This document shows positions 8,346-16,700 of a stretch of 64,000 bases of DNA, piece after piece (within the stretch, counting starts at the first letter, position 1; each line of letters begins with the position of its first letter). Origin of the DNA: Brachybacterium kimchii (GTDB lineage Bacteria; Actinomycetota; Actinomycetes; Actinomycetales; Dermabacteraceae). The stretch is from positions 3,596,001 through 3,660,000 of the forward strand of contig NZ_CP097218.1 in NCBI RefSeq assembly GCF_023373525.1. Reading direction: 5' to 3'. The notes below the pieces were generated by a model. The model did not search any database and was not told the DNA's origin. It worked only from the letters and a program-made list of their open reading frames with translations. A program made the position numbers and the translations under genes.

Positions 8346-8993
8346 ATGGGTGACGAGGTCAATGAAGCGGCGCGATCCGTCGCGGACAAGGTGACGGCGC
8401 TCCTGCGCGCCGTGGGTGCCGCCGACGAACCGGTGAGTCTCGCTGCGCTGACGGTCGCGAGCGGCACGAGCAAGTCGACGTGCCGGAGACTGCTCCTGGA
8501 CCTGAGCACCCAGGGGTACGTGCGCTCTCCGCGGCGCGGCATGTACACGGCGGGCCCGCGATTGCAGGGCCTCGCGGCCGCCGTGGTGCGCGGCGACCGG
8601 ATGGGGGGCGTGATCCGGGAATCGCTCGGCGCTCTCGCCCGCGCCACCGGACATGTCGCGCTGCGCGTCAGCGTCATCGACGAACGGGCGGTGGTCCTGG
8701 ATCTCGAGAATCCCCAGAACATCCCGCTCGGCGTCCAGGTGGGGGAGGAGCTCCCGGCGCACAGGATCTGGGCCGACGGGGGCGGAGGGCGGCAGCAGGC
8801 CGATCCGGTGGACGAGTACCCGTCCCGATCGCTGTGGACGCTCAGCGCGCCCATCGACGACCAGGGGCAGGAGCGGCTCGCGCTCGTGGGTCTCGCCTTC
8901 ATGCGGCCGCAGAGCACGAGCGCCTCCGACCTCCTGGCCGCTCACGCGAGGACGCTGCGGGACATCGGATCGCGGGCTCGCGATGCCGGCTGA
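8346..8993 (+). CDS. IclR-family transcriptional regulator
   Basis: A 215-aa protein: a winged helix-turn-helix at about residues 12-60 (SLAALTVASGTSKSTCRRLLLDLSTQGYV) followed by a short GAF-like ligand domain with RESLGALARATGHVALRVSV. The ligand domain is shorter than in typical 250-aa IclR proteins, mainly at its C-terminal half. The ATG at 8346 is the closest to the family start but has no good ribosome site; an ATG at 8325 (MSITIVAMGDEV) is an alternative. It is divergent from the Dpp-type operon, which it probably controls, and overlaps the downstream hydrolase gene by 11 bases. Confidence 0.85.
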   Translation: MGDEVNEAARSVADKVTALLRAVGAADEPVSLAALTVASGTSKSTCRRLLLDLSTQGYVRSPRRGMYTAGPRLQGLAAAVVRGDRMGGVIRESLGALARATGHVALRVSVIDERAVVLDLENPQNIPLGVQVGEELPAHRIWADGGGGRQQADPVDEYPSRSLWTLSAPIDDQGQERLALVGLAFMRPQSTSASDLLAAHARTLRDIGSRARDAG

Positions 8994-10026
8994 CGCCGCC
9001 GAGGAGCTGGAGTCCCTCCTCGACAGCGCTCGCTCCGAGGGGCAGTTCAGCGCCGCCTCATGGGCGGTCGGATCGTCGACGAGGACGCTCGGCGGCGGCG
9101 CGCTCGGCACGCCGAGTGAGAGCGATGAGATCGGGATCGGCCCGCGCACCCTCTTCGACCTCGCGTCGGTGACCAAGCCGATCGTGGGGCTCACCCTGCT
9201 GCGGCTGGTGGACCGCGGTCTCGTCGCCCTGGATACGACCGTGGGCGAGGTGCTCGTGGACTGGCCGGACGGCCCGATGGCGCGCGCTGACCTCCGGTCG
9301 CTCCTCACGCACACCTCAGGAGCACCGGGACCGACCCCTCTGTTCCGCGAGCACGGAGATCGGGAGTCCCTGCTGCACGCCCTCGCGCGTCTGGAGTTCA
9401 CGGCGCCGGGACAGTGGTGCTATTCCTCGATGGGCTTCATCGCGCTGGGGCTCGTGGCGGAGCACGTGGGCGGAGCGGGGCTGGATGATCTGGTGCATCG
9501 CGAGATCACGGGGCCGCTGGGGATGCGTGACACCCGCTACGGCCCGGTGGACCGCGGCGACGCCGTCGCCACGGAACGCTGTCCGTGGCGCGGACGGCTC
9601 GTGCGAGGCACGGTGCATGACGAGAACGCGGAGGTGCTGGGCGGCGTCGCCGGCCACGCCGGCCTGTTCGGCACGGCCGAGGATCTGGGGAGGCTCGGCG
9701 CGGCCCTCCTGCGGGAGAGTCTGCTCGAGCCTGCGCTGCAGGACGCGATGACCGGGCGGAGGGACGGCCGCCCCCTGGGGTGGTGGCCGCGCGAGCGCTG
9801 CAGCTTCCTCGACGGCACCTTCGACGAGCGCGCGTACGGCCACACAGGCTTCACGGGCACGAGCCTGGTGATCGACCCGAGCCGGGACCGCTGGTTCTGT
9901 CTGCTGACCAATCGCGTGCACCCGATGCGCGAGCCCCGTGGCTTCGAGCGCGTGCGCGCCGACTTCCACGCGGCGGCCGCGCGCGGGGCGTGGGGGACCG
10001 AGGGGTCGCCCGATTCACATCGGTGA
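8983..10026 (+). CDS. Beta-lactamase-fold serine hydrolase (class C/esterase family)
   Basis: A 347-aa protein. The class C active-site motifs are present: SVTK at 62-65 (nucleophile Ser and base Lys), YSS at 147-149 in place of YxN, and GHTGFTG at 286-292 in place of KTG. It has no signal peptide, so it is a cytoplasmic esterase or peptidase and not a secreted resistance enzyme. It starts inside the end of the IclR gene and is probably co-transcribed with it. Context next to a peptide-type transporter and a NagZ-like enzyme suggests an ester, amide or D-peptide substrate, but this is inference. Confidence 0.85.
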   Translation: MPADAAEELESLLDSARSEGQFSAASWAVGSSTRTLGGGALGTPSESDEIGIGPRTLFDLASVTKPIVGLTLLRLVDRGLVALDTTVGEVLVDWPDGPMARADLRSLLTHTSGAPGPTPLFREHGDRESLLHALARLEFTAPGQWCYSSMGFIALGLVAEHVGGAGLDDLVHREITGPLGMRDTRYGPVDRGDAVATERCPWRGRLVRGTVHDENAEVLGGVAGHAGLFGTAEDLGRLGAALLRESLLEPALQDAMTGRRDGRPLGWWPRERCSFLDGTFDERAYGHTGFTGTSLVIDPSRDRWFCLLTNRVHPMREPRGFERVRADFHAAAARGAWGTEGSPDSHR

Positions 10027-10273
10027 ATCGCCGCGCGCCATCACCGCCCTCCAGTCATGCCAGACAGTGCCACGACGCGTATCAGGCCGCTTGCCACCAG
10101 GGCGTCCTGTCGGCAACTTCGTACGATCCCCACCTGAGACCACCGCCGCGCGTCGGAGGCCGGAGAATGGCACGGACCCGAACGCGCCCGGACGGGCCGA
10201 CGGGAACCTGTCGGCCGAGGGGGCGACGACGGACCATCGACGACGGACCGGCGACGACGAAGCGGAGCGCACC

Positions 10274-11230
10274 ATGACCCATCGGACCGACGACCCCCGC
10301 AGGATCATCCTGGACTGCGACCCAGGCCACGACGACGCCGTCGCGATCATGCTCGCGCTCGGCTCCCCGGCGATCGAGCTGCTGGGCGTCACGACCGTCG
10401 GCGGGAACCAGACGGTCGAGAAGATCACGCGCAACGCCCAGAGCGTGCTCGAGATGTGCCGACGCCAGGACGTGCCCGTGCACCGGGGGAGTGCCCGGCC
10501 GCTGCTGCGCGAGGTGCACGTCGCGGGGGACATCCACGGCGAGAGCGGCCTGGACGGCGTCGAGCTGCCGGAGCCCACGGTGCCCGTCGCCGCGCAGCGC
10601 GCGGTCGAGTTCCTCGTGCAGACCGTGATGGAGTCCGAGCCCGGGGAGATCACCCTCGTCGGCACCGGCCCGCTCACCAACATCGCGCTCGCCGCGCGGC
10701 TCGAGCCCGCGATCATCGACCGCGTCCGCGAGGTCGTGATCATGGGCGGCGGCTACCACGAGGGCAACGTGACGCCGGTGGCCGAGTTCAACATCTGGGC
10801 CGATCCGGAGGCCGCGGCGATCGTCGTCGACGCCGGCTGGGAGCTCACCATGGTGGGCCTCGACCTCACCCACCAGGCCCTCGCCACTGCGGACGTCGAG
10901 CAGCGGATCGCGGAGATCGGCACCGACCTCGCCGAGTTCTTCCTGGGGCTGATGGCGTTCTTCCGCCGCGCCTACCAGGAGAACCAGGGCTTCGACGACC
11001 CGCCCGTGCACGACGCCTGCACGATCGCCCACCTCATCGACCCCTCCGTGGTGCAGACGCGTCGTGCACCCCTGCACGTCGAGATCCGCGGGGACCTCAC
11101 CCGCGGCATGACCGTCGCGGATCTGCGGCCCGGCACGGACCTCGAGGGGTGCCGCACGCAGGTCGCGACCGTGCTCGATGCGGAGGGCTTCTGGCGGCTC
11201 GTCGTCGATGCCGTGCGCACACTGGGGTGA
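10274..11230 (+). CDS. Inosine-uridine-type nucleoside hydrolase
   Basis: A 318-aa enzyme with the defining calcium- and ribose-binding motif DCDPGHDD at residues 14-21. Other family blocks are LVGTGPLTNIALAARL, VIMGGGYHEGNVTPVAEFN with the WADPEAA loop, and a late VHDACTIAHL carrying the metal-binding Asp. It hydrolyses N-glycosidic bonds of nucleosides to base and ribose in the cytoplasm. The start ATG gives a normal length; 247 bases separate it from the upstream hydrolase gene, and a stem-loop follows directly. Base preference cannot be read. Confidence 0.92.
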   Translation: MTHRTDDPRRIILDCDPGHDDAVAIMLALGSPAIELLGVTTVGGNQTVEKITRNAQSVLEMCRRQDVPVHRGSARPLLREVHVAGDIHGESGLDGVELPEPTVPVAAQRAVEFLVQTVMESEPGEITLVGTGPLTNIALAARLEPAIIDRVREVVIMGGGYHEGNVTPVAEFNIWADPEAAAIVVDAGWELTMVGLDLTHQALATADVEQRIAEIGTDLAEFFLGLMAFFRRAYQENQGFDDPPVHDACTIAHLIDPSVVQTRRAPLHVEIRGDLTRGMTVADLRPGTDLEGCRTQVATVLDAEGFWRLVVDAVRTLG

Positions 11231-11237
11231 GCGCCGA

Positions 11238-11267
11238 GGGCGTCGGCGCACGGAGGCGCCGGCGCCC
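11238..11267 (+). terminator. Stem-loop terminator after the nucleoside hydrolase gene
   Basis: Arms GGGCGTCGGCGC and GCGCCGGCGCCC form a 12-pair stem with one G-U wobble around a 6-base loop, beginning 8 bases after the stop codon. No U-tract follows, as is common in high-GC actinobacteria. Confidence 0.6.
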
Positions 11268-11329
11268 GCACAGGCCATGCACAGCGCGGCCATGCGGGAG
11301 GGCTAAGGGGGCTCCGTAGCGTCCTCGGC

Positions 11330-12988
11330 ATGTCTTCACACCGCTCCAGCACCTCGACGTCTCCTCTCACCACGTCCCTCACCAGGCCCACCCGGCGCGG
11401 TCTGCTCGCCGCCGGCGGGATCGGCGGCATCGCCCTCCTCGCCGCGGGCTGCAAGGGGTCGTCCTCCTCCACGGCGGCCGCGACGCTCGACGGCGACTCC
11501 GTGAGCGGGGCCGTGGACGGCGACTTCTGGGACCAGAAGAGCATCCACACGCTGTCCGTCGTCTTCGACGAGGACGACTACGACGAGATGATCGAGGCCT
11601 ACGCCTCGAGCCAGGAGAAGAACTGGATCGAGGCCGACGTCGAGATCGACGGCAAGGTCTTCACGAAGGCCGGCATGAAGCTCAAGGGCAACTCCAGCCT
11701 GCGCAGCCTCTCCGGCGGGCAGGGGCAGGGCGGTGGGCCCGGCGGAGCCTCGGCGTCCGACGGGGGCGGCGACTCCGCGTCGGACGGCGGCGGAGATGCC
11801 GCCACCTCCGACACGTCCGCCGCGGCCTCCGACGGAGGTGGCGCCGCGGACGGGAGCGGCGCCTCGGACGCGGGTGGCGCCGCGGCCGGAGGCGCGCCCG
11901 GCGGCGACGAGGGCGACGGCAGCATCTCGAAGGACGATCCGACCGGGCTGCCCTGGATGATCCGCCTGGACAAGTACACGGACGGCCAGAGCTACAGCGG
12001 CCGCAGCCGCTTCGTGGTGCGCGGCAACAACACGGAGACCTCGATGAACGAGGCGGTCGCGCTGGACGTGCTCGCGCTCGCCGAGGTCCCCGCCGAGAAG
12101 TACGCCTTCACACGGTTCAGCGCCAACGGGGCCGATGCCCAGCTGCGCCTGGTGCTCGACGTCCCGGACGACGACCAGTGGAACGACGACGCCTTCGACG
12201 GCACCGGCGCGACCCTCAAGGCCGACTCCGAGGGCGACTACTCCTACCGCGGGGACACGGCCGACGACTACGAGGACGCCTTCGACGCGAAGTTCGTGGC
12301 CGACGGCCTCGACGAGGACGACGTGTTCGCCGCGCTCGGCAGCTTCCTGAAGTTCGTCAACGACTCCGAGGACGACGAGTTCGCCTCCGGCCTGGACGAC
12401 AGGTTCGACGTCGACGGCTTCGCGACCTACCTCGCGGTCCAGGAGCTCGTGCAGAACACCGACGATATCGACGGCCCGGGGAACAACTCCTACCTCCACT
12501 ACGATCCCTCCTCGAAGAAGTGGTCGGTGGTCGCCTGGGACCAGAACCTCTCCTTCGGCGGCATGGGCATGGGCGGCGGAGGCGGCGCTCCCGGCGGGGG
12601 CGATGCGGCCGGCGACAGCGCCGCGGCCAGCGACGGCGGCGGCGACGACACGAGCGACAGTGGCGACGACGCCGGCGGCCAGATGCCGGGCGGCGGCCAG
12701 ATGCCCGACCAGGGCGAGATGCCCCAGGGCGGCGGCCAGGGCAGCGGCGCAGGCGGCGGTGGCATGGGCGGGAACATCCTCGCCGAGCGCTTCATGGACG
12801 ACGACACCTTCTCCGACCTCTACGACTCGACGCTCGCGTCGGTGCGCAAGGCCGTCTATACCTCCGGCGACGCGACCGCGCGGGTGAAGACGCTGACCTC
12901 CTTGCTGAAGAAGGACGCGAGCGACCTGGTCAGCAGCGACGACATCACGTCGGACGCGAAGACGATCACCGACGTGATCGACGGCTGA
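11330..12988 (+). CDS. CotH-kinase-family surface lipoprotein with low-complexity inserts
   Basis: A 552-aa protein. The N-terminus has RRGLLAAGG, a hydrophobic core and lipobox LLAAGC, suggesting a twin-arginine-exported lipoprotein. CotH-like features follow: LSVVFDEDDYDEMIEAY, KAGMKLKGNSS, LPWMIRLDKY, the FVVRGNNTETSMNEAVALDVL block, and WSVVAWDQNLSF with the DQN metal site. CotH proteins are atypical kinases that phosphorylate spore-coat or surface proteins; catalysis here is unproven. Two Gly/Ser/Asp/Ala-rich inserts (about residues 130-195 and 405-480) interrupt the fold and are likely flexible loops or a translocated linker. It precedes a FucU-like gene by 43 bases. Confidence 0.82.
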   Translation: MSSHRSSTSTSPLTTSLTRPTRRGLLAAGGIGGIALLAAGCKGSSSSTAAATLDGDSVSGAVDGDFWDQKSIHTLSVVFDEDDYDEMIEAYASSQEKNWIEADVEIDGKVFTKAGMKLKGNSSLRSLSGGQGQGGGPGGASASDGGGDSASDGGGDAATSDTSAAASDGGGAADGSGASDAGGAAAGGAPGGDEGDGSISKDDPTGLPWMIRLDKYTDGQSYSGRSRFVVRGNNTETSMNEAVALDVLALAEVPAEKYAFTRFSANGADAQLRLVLDVPDDDQWNDDAFDGTGATLKADSEGDYSYRGDTADDYEDAFDAKFVADGLDEDDVFAALGSFLKFVNDSEDDEFASGLDDRFDVDGFATYLAVQELVQNTDDIDGPGNNSYLHYDPSSKKWSVVAWDQNLSFGGMGMGGGGGAPGGGDAAGDSAAASDGGGDDTSDSGDDAGGQMPGGGQMPDQGEMPQGGGQGSGAGGGGMGGNILAERFMDDDTFSDLYDSTLASVRKAVYTSGDATARVKTLTSLLKKDASDLVSSDDITSDAKTITDVIDG

Positions 12989-13031
12989 GAGGTCGCTACG
13001 CTCGAGTCTCCACCCACGGAAGGACGCGAAG

Positions 13032-13466
13032 ATGCTCACCGGAATCGACCCCCTGCTCAGCGGCGACCTGCTGCGCCTGCTCGACCACATGGGCCACGAC
13101 GACACCCTGCTGGTCGCCGATGCGCATTACCCCTCGTACCGCTCGGGGGCGCCGGTCATCGACCTGCCCGTGACCTCGCCCGAGGCCGTGCGCGCGATCC
13201 GCACCGTGCTGCCGCTGGATCTGTACGCGGGGCCGTCGGCCACGCTCATGAACCCCGAGCCGGGCACCGGCGAGGAGGTCCAGAAGCAGCTCAAGGAGGC
13301 GATCGCCGCGCCGAGCGAGGACCGCTTCGAGTGGATCGACCGCTTCGCGTTCTACGAGCGCGCGGGCTCGATGTTCGCGGTCATCCGCACCACCGAGGTC
13401 CGCAAGTACGGCTGCATCATGATCCGCAAGGGCGTCGTCGGCGACGAGGAGTCGCGCGGGGCGTGA
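13032..13466 (+). CDS. RbsD/FucU-family sugar mutarotase
   Basis: A 144-aa protein of the usual family length. LDHMGHDDTLLVADAHYPS near residues 17-35 holds the conserved His and Asp of the family, and KYGCIMIRKGVV at the C-terminus matches the FucU tail. The family interconverts anomers of free sugars such as fucose or ribose, which speeds entry into kinase or isomerase reactions; no ribose or fucose operon is visible here. It follows the CotH-like gene closely and is followed by a long palindrome that may end transcription. Confidence 0.88.
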   Translation: MLTGIDPLLSGDLLRLLDHMGHDDTLLVADAHYPSYRSGAPVIDLPVTSPEAVRAIRTVLPLDLYAGPSATLMNPEPGTGEEVQKQLKEAIAAPSEDRFEWIDRFAFYERAGSMFAVIRTTEVRKYGCIMIRKGVVGDEESRGA

Positions 13467-13518
13467 GGCGGCCGGCGGCGGTCGCGCCGCGGCCGCGTCG
13501 GCCACGGATTCCGGGCTT

Positions 13519-13579
13519 CGATGTCGCTGGGTGAGGTCTCGACGCATATACGGGCGTGAGACCTCACCCAGCGACATCG
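13519..13579. repeat. Perfect 22-bp inverted repeat, possible bidirectional terminator or repeat element
   Basis: Arms at 13519-13540 and 13558-13579 are perfectly complementary over 22 bases (left arm starts CGATGTCGCTGGGTGAGG), with a 17-base loop containing CGCATATACG. The hairpin follows the FucU-like gene by 52 bases and precedes the antitoxin operator by 63 bases, so it may end transcription. Length and perfection exceed a normal terminator; a dispersed palindromic element is an alternative. Confidence 0.7.
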
Positions 13580-13642
13580 GCGGTCGGGCGTTCGAGTGCT
13601 CACCGGGGCGCTCGGCCGTGGCCGGGTTGTCCACGGCCGATG

Positions 13643-13656
13643 TACTAGAACTAGTA
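13643..13656. promoter_or_regulatory. Candidate antitoxin autoregulatory operator
   Basis: TACTAGAACTAGTA is a 14-base site symmetric except for its central two bases, 21 bases before the antitoxin ATG. Phd/YefM antitoxins usually bind a palindrome of this kind to repress their own operon. Assignment is by symmetry and position. Confidence 0.6.
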
Positions 13657-13676
13657 GACGCGCGTACCTTGCTGGC

Positions 13677-13940
13677 ATGAGCGATGTGACCCGCACCGAA
13701 CTGAATCAGCAGACCGCCCGGGTGCTCGCACGCGTCCAGGCCGGTGAGTCCATGACCGTGACAGACCGGGGGCGGCCGATCGCCCACATCACGCCTGCAC
13801 CGGTGGACCGCCGCGCACGCCGGATCGCCAGCGGCGCTCTGCGCCCTGCGAAGACCGGTGGGGTGCCGACCATCAGCACCCCGATCACGCAGTGGAGCAC
13901 GGAGCAGATGGTCGAGGACATGAGGGGCGACCGGTCGTGA
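13677..13940 (+). CDS. Type II antitoxin, Phd/YefM family
   Basis: An 87-aa antitoxin. The N-terminal DNA-binding half reads VTRTELNQQTARVLARVQAGESMTVTDRGRPIAHI in pieces typical of the family (RTELNQQ, GESMTVTDRGRPIA). The C-terminal part, after about residue 55, is the toxin-wrapping tail. Its stop overlaps the toxin start by GTGA, and a palindrome lies just upstream, which fits autoregulation. Confidence 0.9.
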   Translation: MSDVTRTELNQQTARVLARVQAGESMTVTDRGRPIAHITPAPVDRRARRIASGALRPAKTGGVPTISTPITQWSTEQMVEDMRGDRS

Positions 13941-14320
13941 TCTACCTCGACACATCCGCCGCCTTCACGCTGCTGAGCCGTGAACCGGGGGTCGCGGACG
14001 TCGAGCAGCTCTTCGCCTCGGGAGAGCTGCTCGTGGCGTCGCGCCTGCTGGAGCTCGAACTGCATGCGACCGTCGACCGCCGCGGCGGGGCTCACGCGGA
14101 TGTCGATGCGATCGTCGACCGCGTGGAGATCGACGCCGTCGACGACGAGGTGATGGACCATGCGCTGTCGCTGCGGTCAGGTCTGCGGGCCATGGATGCT
14201 CTGCATCTGTCGACCGCGCTCCTCTACGGGGACCAGGTGGAGGGGGTCGCGACCTTCGATCGCGAGCTGGCCAGCGCCGCGCAGGGATTCGGACTGGAGA
14301 TCCTGCCAGCGCGGGCGTGA
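13937..14320 (+). CDS. VapC-type PIN-domain toxin
   Basis: A 127-aa ribonuclease toxin with a GTG start that overlaps the antitoxin stop. The PIN acidic residues are visible: D5 in YLDTSA, E39/E41 in LLELELHA, D87 in RAMDALHLSTA and D108 in VATFDREL. These coordinate magnesium for RNA cleavage. All key residues are intact, so the toxin should be active. VapC is normally paired with VapB-fold antitoxins, but Phd-type partners are common in actinobacteria. Its RNA target cannot be inferred. Confidence 0.9.
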   Translation: MIYLDTSAAFTLLSREPGVADVEQLFASGELLVASRLLELELHATVDRRGGAHADVDAIVDRVEIDAVDDEVMDHALSLRSGLRAMDALHLSTALLYGDQVEGVATFDRELASAAQGFGLEILPARA

Positions 14321-14359
14321 ACCGGAGCCCGGCCCATACATCGGCGAGCCGACGGCTCC

Positions 14360-16693
14360 TCACTCGCCCCAGGCCCTCACCGCCACCACGTGCGCTGCGG
14401 GCGCGCCGTTCGTCTCCTCGACGACCATGCGCAGCGACCTGGTCGTGACGGGACTCCGGAGGGGAAGCACCCGGTGGCGACGGCGGTTGTCGTCGAGTCG
14501 CGCGATCTCCTCCCAGGCGCCCTCGCGCAGCACCTCGAGTCGAGCCGCGCGCACCAGGGTGGGCATGATCTCGGCCTCGGTGCGGTGATGGTGGAGGTTG
14601 ATGAGGTCCTCGTTGACATCGTCGTCCAGCAGCAGATCGACGGATGCGATGGTCTGCGGCTCCTCCCATTCGAGCGTCACCACAGGCTGCGGGTCCTCGG
14701 CGAGCGGCGCCGAGACCCACATGTTCGGCCCGCCGTAGGGCCGCGCGAAACCGCCGACGACCCGGCACGGGGCGAAGGCCTCCGTGGGTGCGGTCGACCG
14801 GAAGCAGATGCCGGACCCGTGGAGAGTCTCCTTCCACTCGCGCCACTGCGCCGAGTACCTCTCCTCGGGCGGCAGGTCACGGTGCAGCATCGTGACGGTC
14901 CCGGGCTCGGCGTGATCGCCGCGGTGCACGCTGAGCGACGGGTTGGCGCGGAGGACGACGAAGGCGTTGCCCGGGGAGCCGGGTGTCCAGTCGAGCTGCG
15001 CCCGCACCCAGCTGCGCCCGGGAAGGGCGGGGACGCGCACGCTGCGCCGGCGCTCGTGGGGGAGGTAGTTCTGCGGCTTGCTCGTGCTGTGCACTTCGAG
15101 GACCAGCTCGGTCTCCTGCTCGGCGTCGACGAGGATCTCCAGGGCGTCCAGGTCCGGATCGACCGGGAGGACGAGCCCCAGGTCATGGTCCAGTGGGAGT
15201 CGGCCCGTGCTCCGTGTCGAGGCGAGCGTCTGCTTGCTCGAGCTGGCGGAGGCACGGGCCCGCAGGGCGAGGTTCGACGGGTCCTCGTCCCGGACGCCGA
15301 GGACCGACGCGTCGGCGCGCACGAGGGCCCTCCGCAGCTCGGTGAGGTGGTCGGCGGCCAGATCGCGGGGAGCGACGCCGAGACGTCCGGCGAGGGCGGA
15401 GGCGATCCCCGCCGCCTCCCCGAGGATGGCGCACGTGGCCATCACGCGGGTCGTGCCGAAGGCGACGTGGCTCGCGCTGATGTCGCGCCCGGCCATCCAC
15501 AGGTTCGTGACGTTGCGGGAGAACAGCGAGCGCAGGGGGATGTGGTAGTTCCCGTCGGGGTGCCAATGGCGTGAGCCGCGTTCACTGGCGTAGACGCCGC
15601 CCACGGGATGCAGGTCGATCGACCAGCCGCCGAAGGCCACGCGATCCTCGAACTCGGTCTGGCCCAGCACGTCGTGCTGGGTGAGCACGTGGTCGCCGAC
15701 GAACCGCCGGTACTCGCGCTTGCCCGGCACCGCGCCGATCCACTCGAGGGAGAGGTTCTCGGCATCGAAGCGGCCGGAGTTCTTGATGTGGTCCCAGATC
15801 CCGTAGCAGACGGCCTGGAGCTCGTCGCGGATCCGCTCGTTGTCGCGCACGATATCGAGGTCGCCGCCCCATTCGATCCACCAGTACGCGCAGCCGTTCA
15901 TGTCCTGGCGGATGACGCGGTTCTCGGGGATCGAGGTCTTCTCGATGTCGATCGCGAAGGAGGGGGCGACGAATCTCTGCGGGTGGCCGACGTCCTTCGT
16001 GTAGAAGAGGATCGTCGAGCCGAGCATGTCGTCCTCGGGATGCTCCGGTGCCCAGGACTCGCCGTAGGTCTCGCGGTCCTCGCTGCCGCGCATGGATTCG
16101 GCCCCTGCGAGGTGTCCGACGAGCCCGTCGCCGCTGCAGTCGATGAACGCGGGCGCGGCGAAGCGGATCCGCCGCTCGGACCCGCTCATCCAGCCGGTGA
16201 CCGAAAGGACCGTGCGGTGGCCGGCCGGGCCGTCGGCCTCGACCTCTGTGACATCGGTGTTCAGGAAGAGGGAGATGTTCGGCTCTGCGCGCACCGTCTC
16301 GAGCAGCAGCAGGTCCCAGTAGTAGGGGTTGCCGTCGGGATTGCGGTACTGGTTCTCCACGAACAGCTCGCCCATGATGCCGGTCTCGCGCGCGAACATG
16401 TGGACGCCGTGGGCGGTCGCGCCGCACACCCAGACCCGGACCTCGCTCGAGGAGTTCCCGCCCAGCACGGGCCGGTTCTGCACGAGGGTGACGCGGCTGC
16501 CCTGCCGGGCGGCGCCGACCGCGGCGCAGATGCCTGCGAGGCCTCCGCCCACGACGACGATGTCCGCCGTGATGCTCTCGGTGGGGACCGCGGGAATCTC
16601 GGGGATCTCGGGGATCTCGGGGACCGTGGAGATCTCGGGACGGGCCGCGGGCGTGCCGGTGCTGTCGCCGCTCATGGTCGTGTCCGTGCTCAT
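14360..16693 (-). CDS. Large FAD-dependent oxidoreductase (FAD_oxidored family) with C-terminal beta domain
   Basis: A 777-aa protein. Residues about 15-35 are a Pro-Glu-Ile repeat linker; the Rossmann FAD motif IVVVGGGLAGICAAVGAARQ follows, with the family-typical PVLGGNSSSEVRV loop soon after. The C-terminal FAD contact is WMAGRDISASHVAFGTTRVMATCAILG near residues 450-480. The last 280 residues look like beta-sandwich material of unknown role. Family members are often found with glycan-degrading enzymes; no reaction is established for most of them. It starts 7 bases after the RpiR gene and is the last gene of the sugar ABC operon. Confidence 0.82.
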   Translation of the reverse strand: MSTDTTMSGDSTGTPAARPEISTVPEIPEIPEIPAVPTESITADIVVVGGGLAGICAAVGAARQGSRVTLVQNRPVLGGNSSSEVRVWVCGATAHGVHMFARETGIMGELFVENQYRNPDGNPYYWDLLLLETVRAEPNISLFLNTDVTEVEADGPAGHRTVLSVTGWMSGSERRIRFAAPAFIDCSGDGLVGHLAGAESMRGSEDRETYGESWAPEHPEDDMLGSTILFYTKDVGHPQRFVAPSFAIDIEKTSIPENRVIRQDMNGCAYWWIEWGGDLDIVRDNERIRDELQAVCYGIWDHIKNSGRFDAENLSLEWIGAVPGKREYRRFVGDHVLTQHDVLGQTEFEDRVAFGGWSIDLHPVGGVYASERGSRHWHPDGNYHIPLRSLFSRNVTNLWMAGRDISASHVAFGTTRVMATCAILGEAAGIASALAGRLGVAPRDLAADHLTELRRALVRADASVLGVRDEDPSNLALRARASASSSKQTLASTRSTGRLPLDHDLGLVLPVDPDLDALEILVDAEQETELVLEVHSTSKPQNYLPHERRRSVRVPALPGRSWVRAQLDWTPGSPGNAFVVLRANPSLSVHRGDHAEPGTVTMLHRDLPPEERYSAQWREWKETLHGSGICFRSTAPTEAFAPCRVVGGFARPYGGPNMWVSAPLAEDPQPVVTLEWEEPQTIASVDLLLDDDVNEDLINLHHHRTEAEIMPTLVRAARLEVLREGAWEEIARLDDNRRRHRVLPLRSPVTTRSLRMVVEETNGAPAAHVVAVRAWGE

Positions 16694-16700
16694 CGGGCTG

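Noticed and set aside
8983-10026. Antibiotic-resistance beta-lactamase
   Set aside because: No export signal, and the YxN and KTG motifs are replaced by YSS and HTG, as in esterase/peptidase relatives.
11336-13105. 589-codon minus-strand frame
   Set aside because: Antisense of the CotH-like gene; Val/Gly/Arg/Ala-rich with no motif.
16570-16635. GGGATCTC tandem repeat considered as a CRISPR-like or satellite array
   Set aside because: Only three to four 9-base units in frame inside a coding linker; no spacers.
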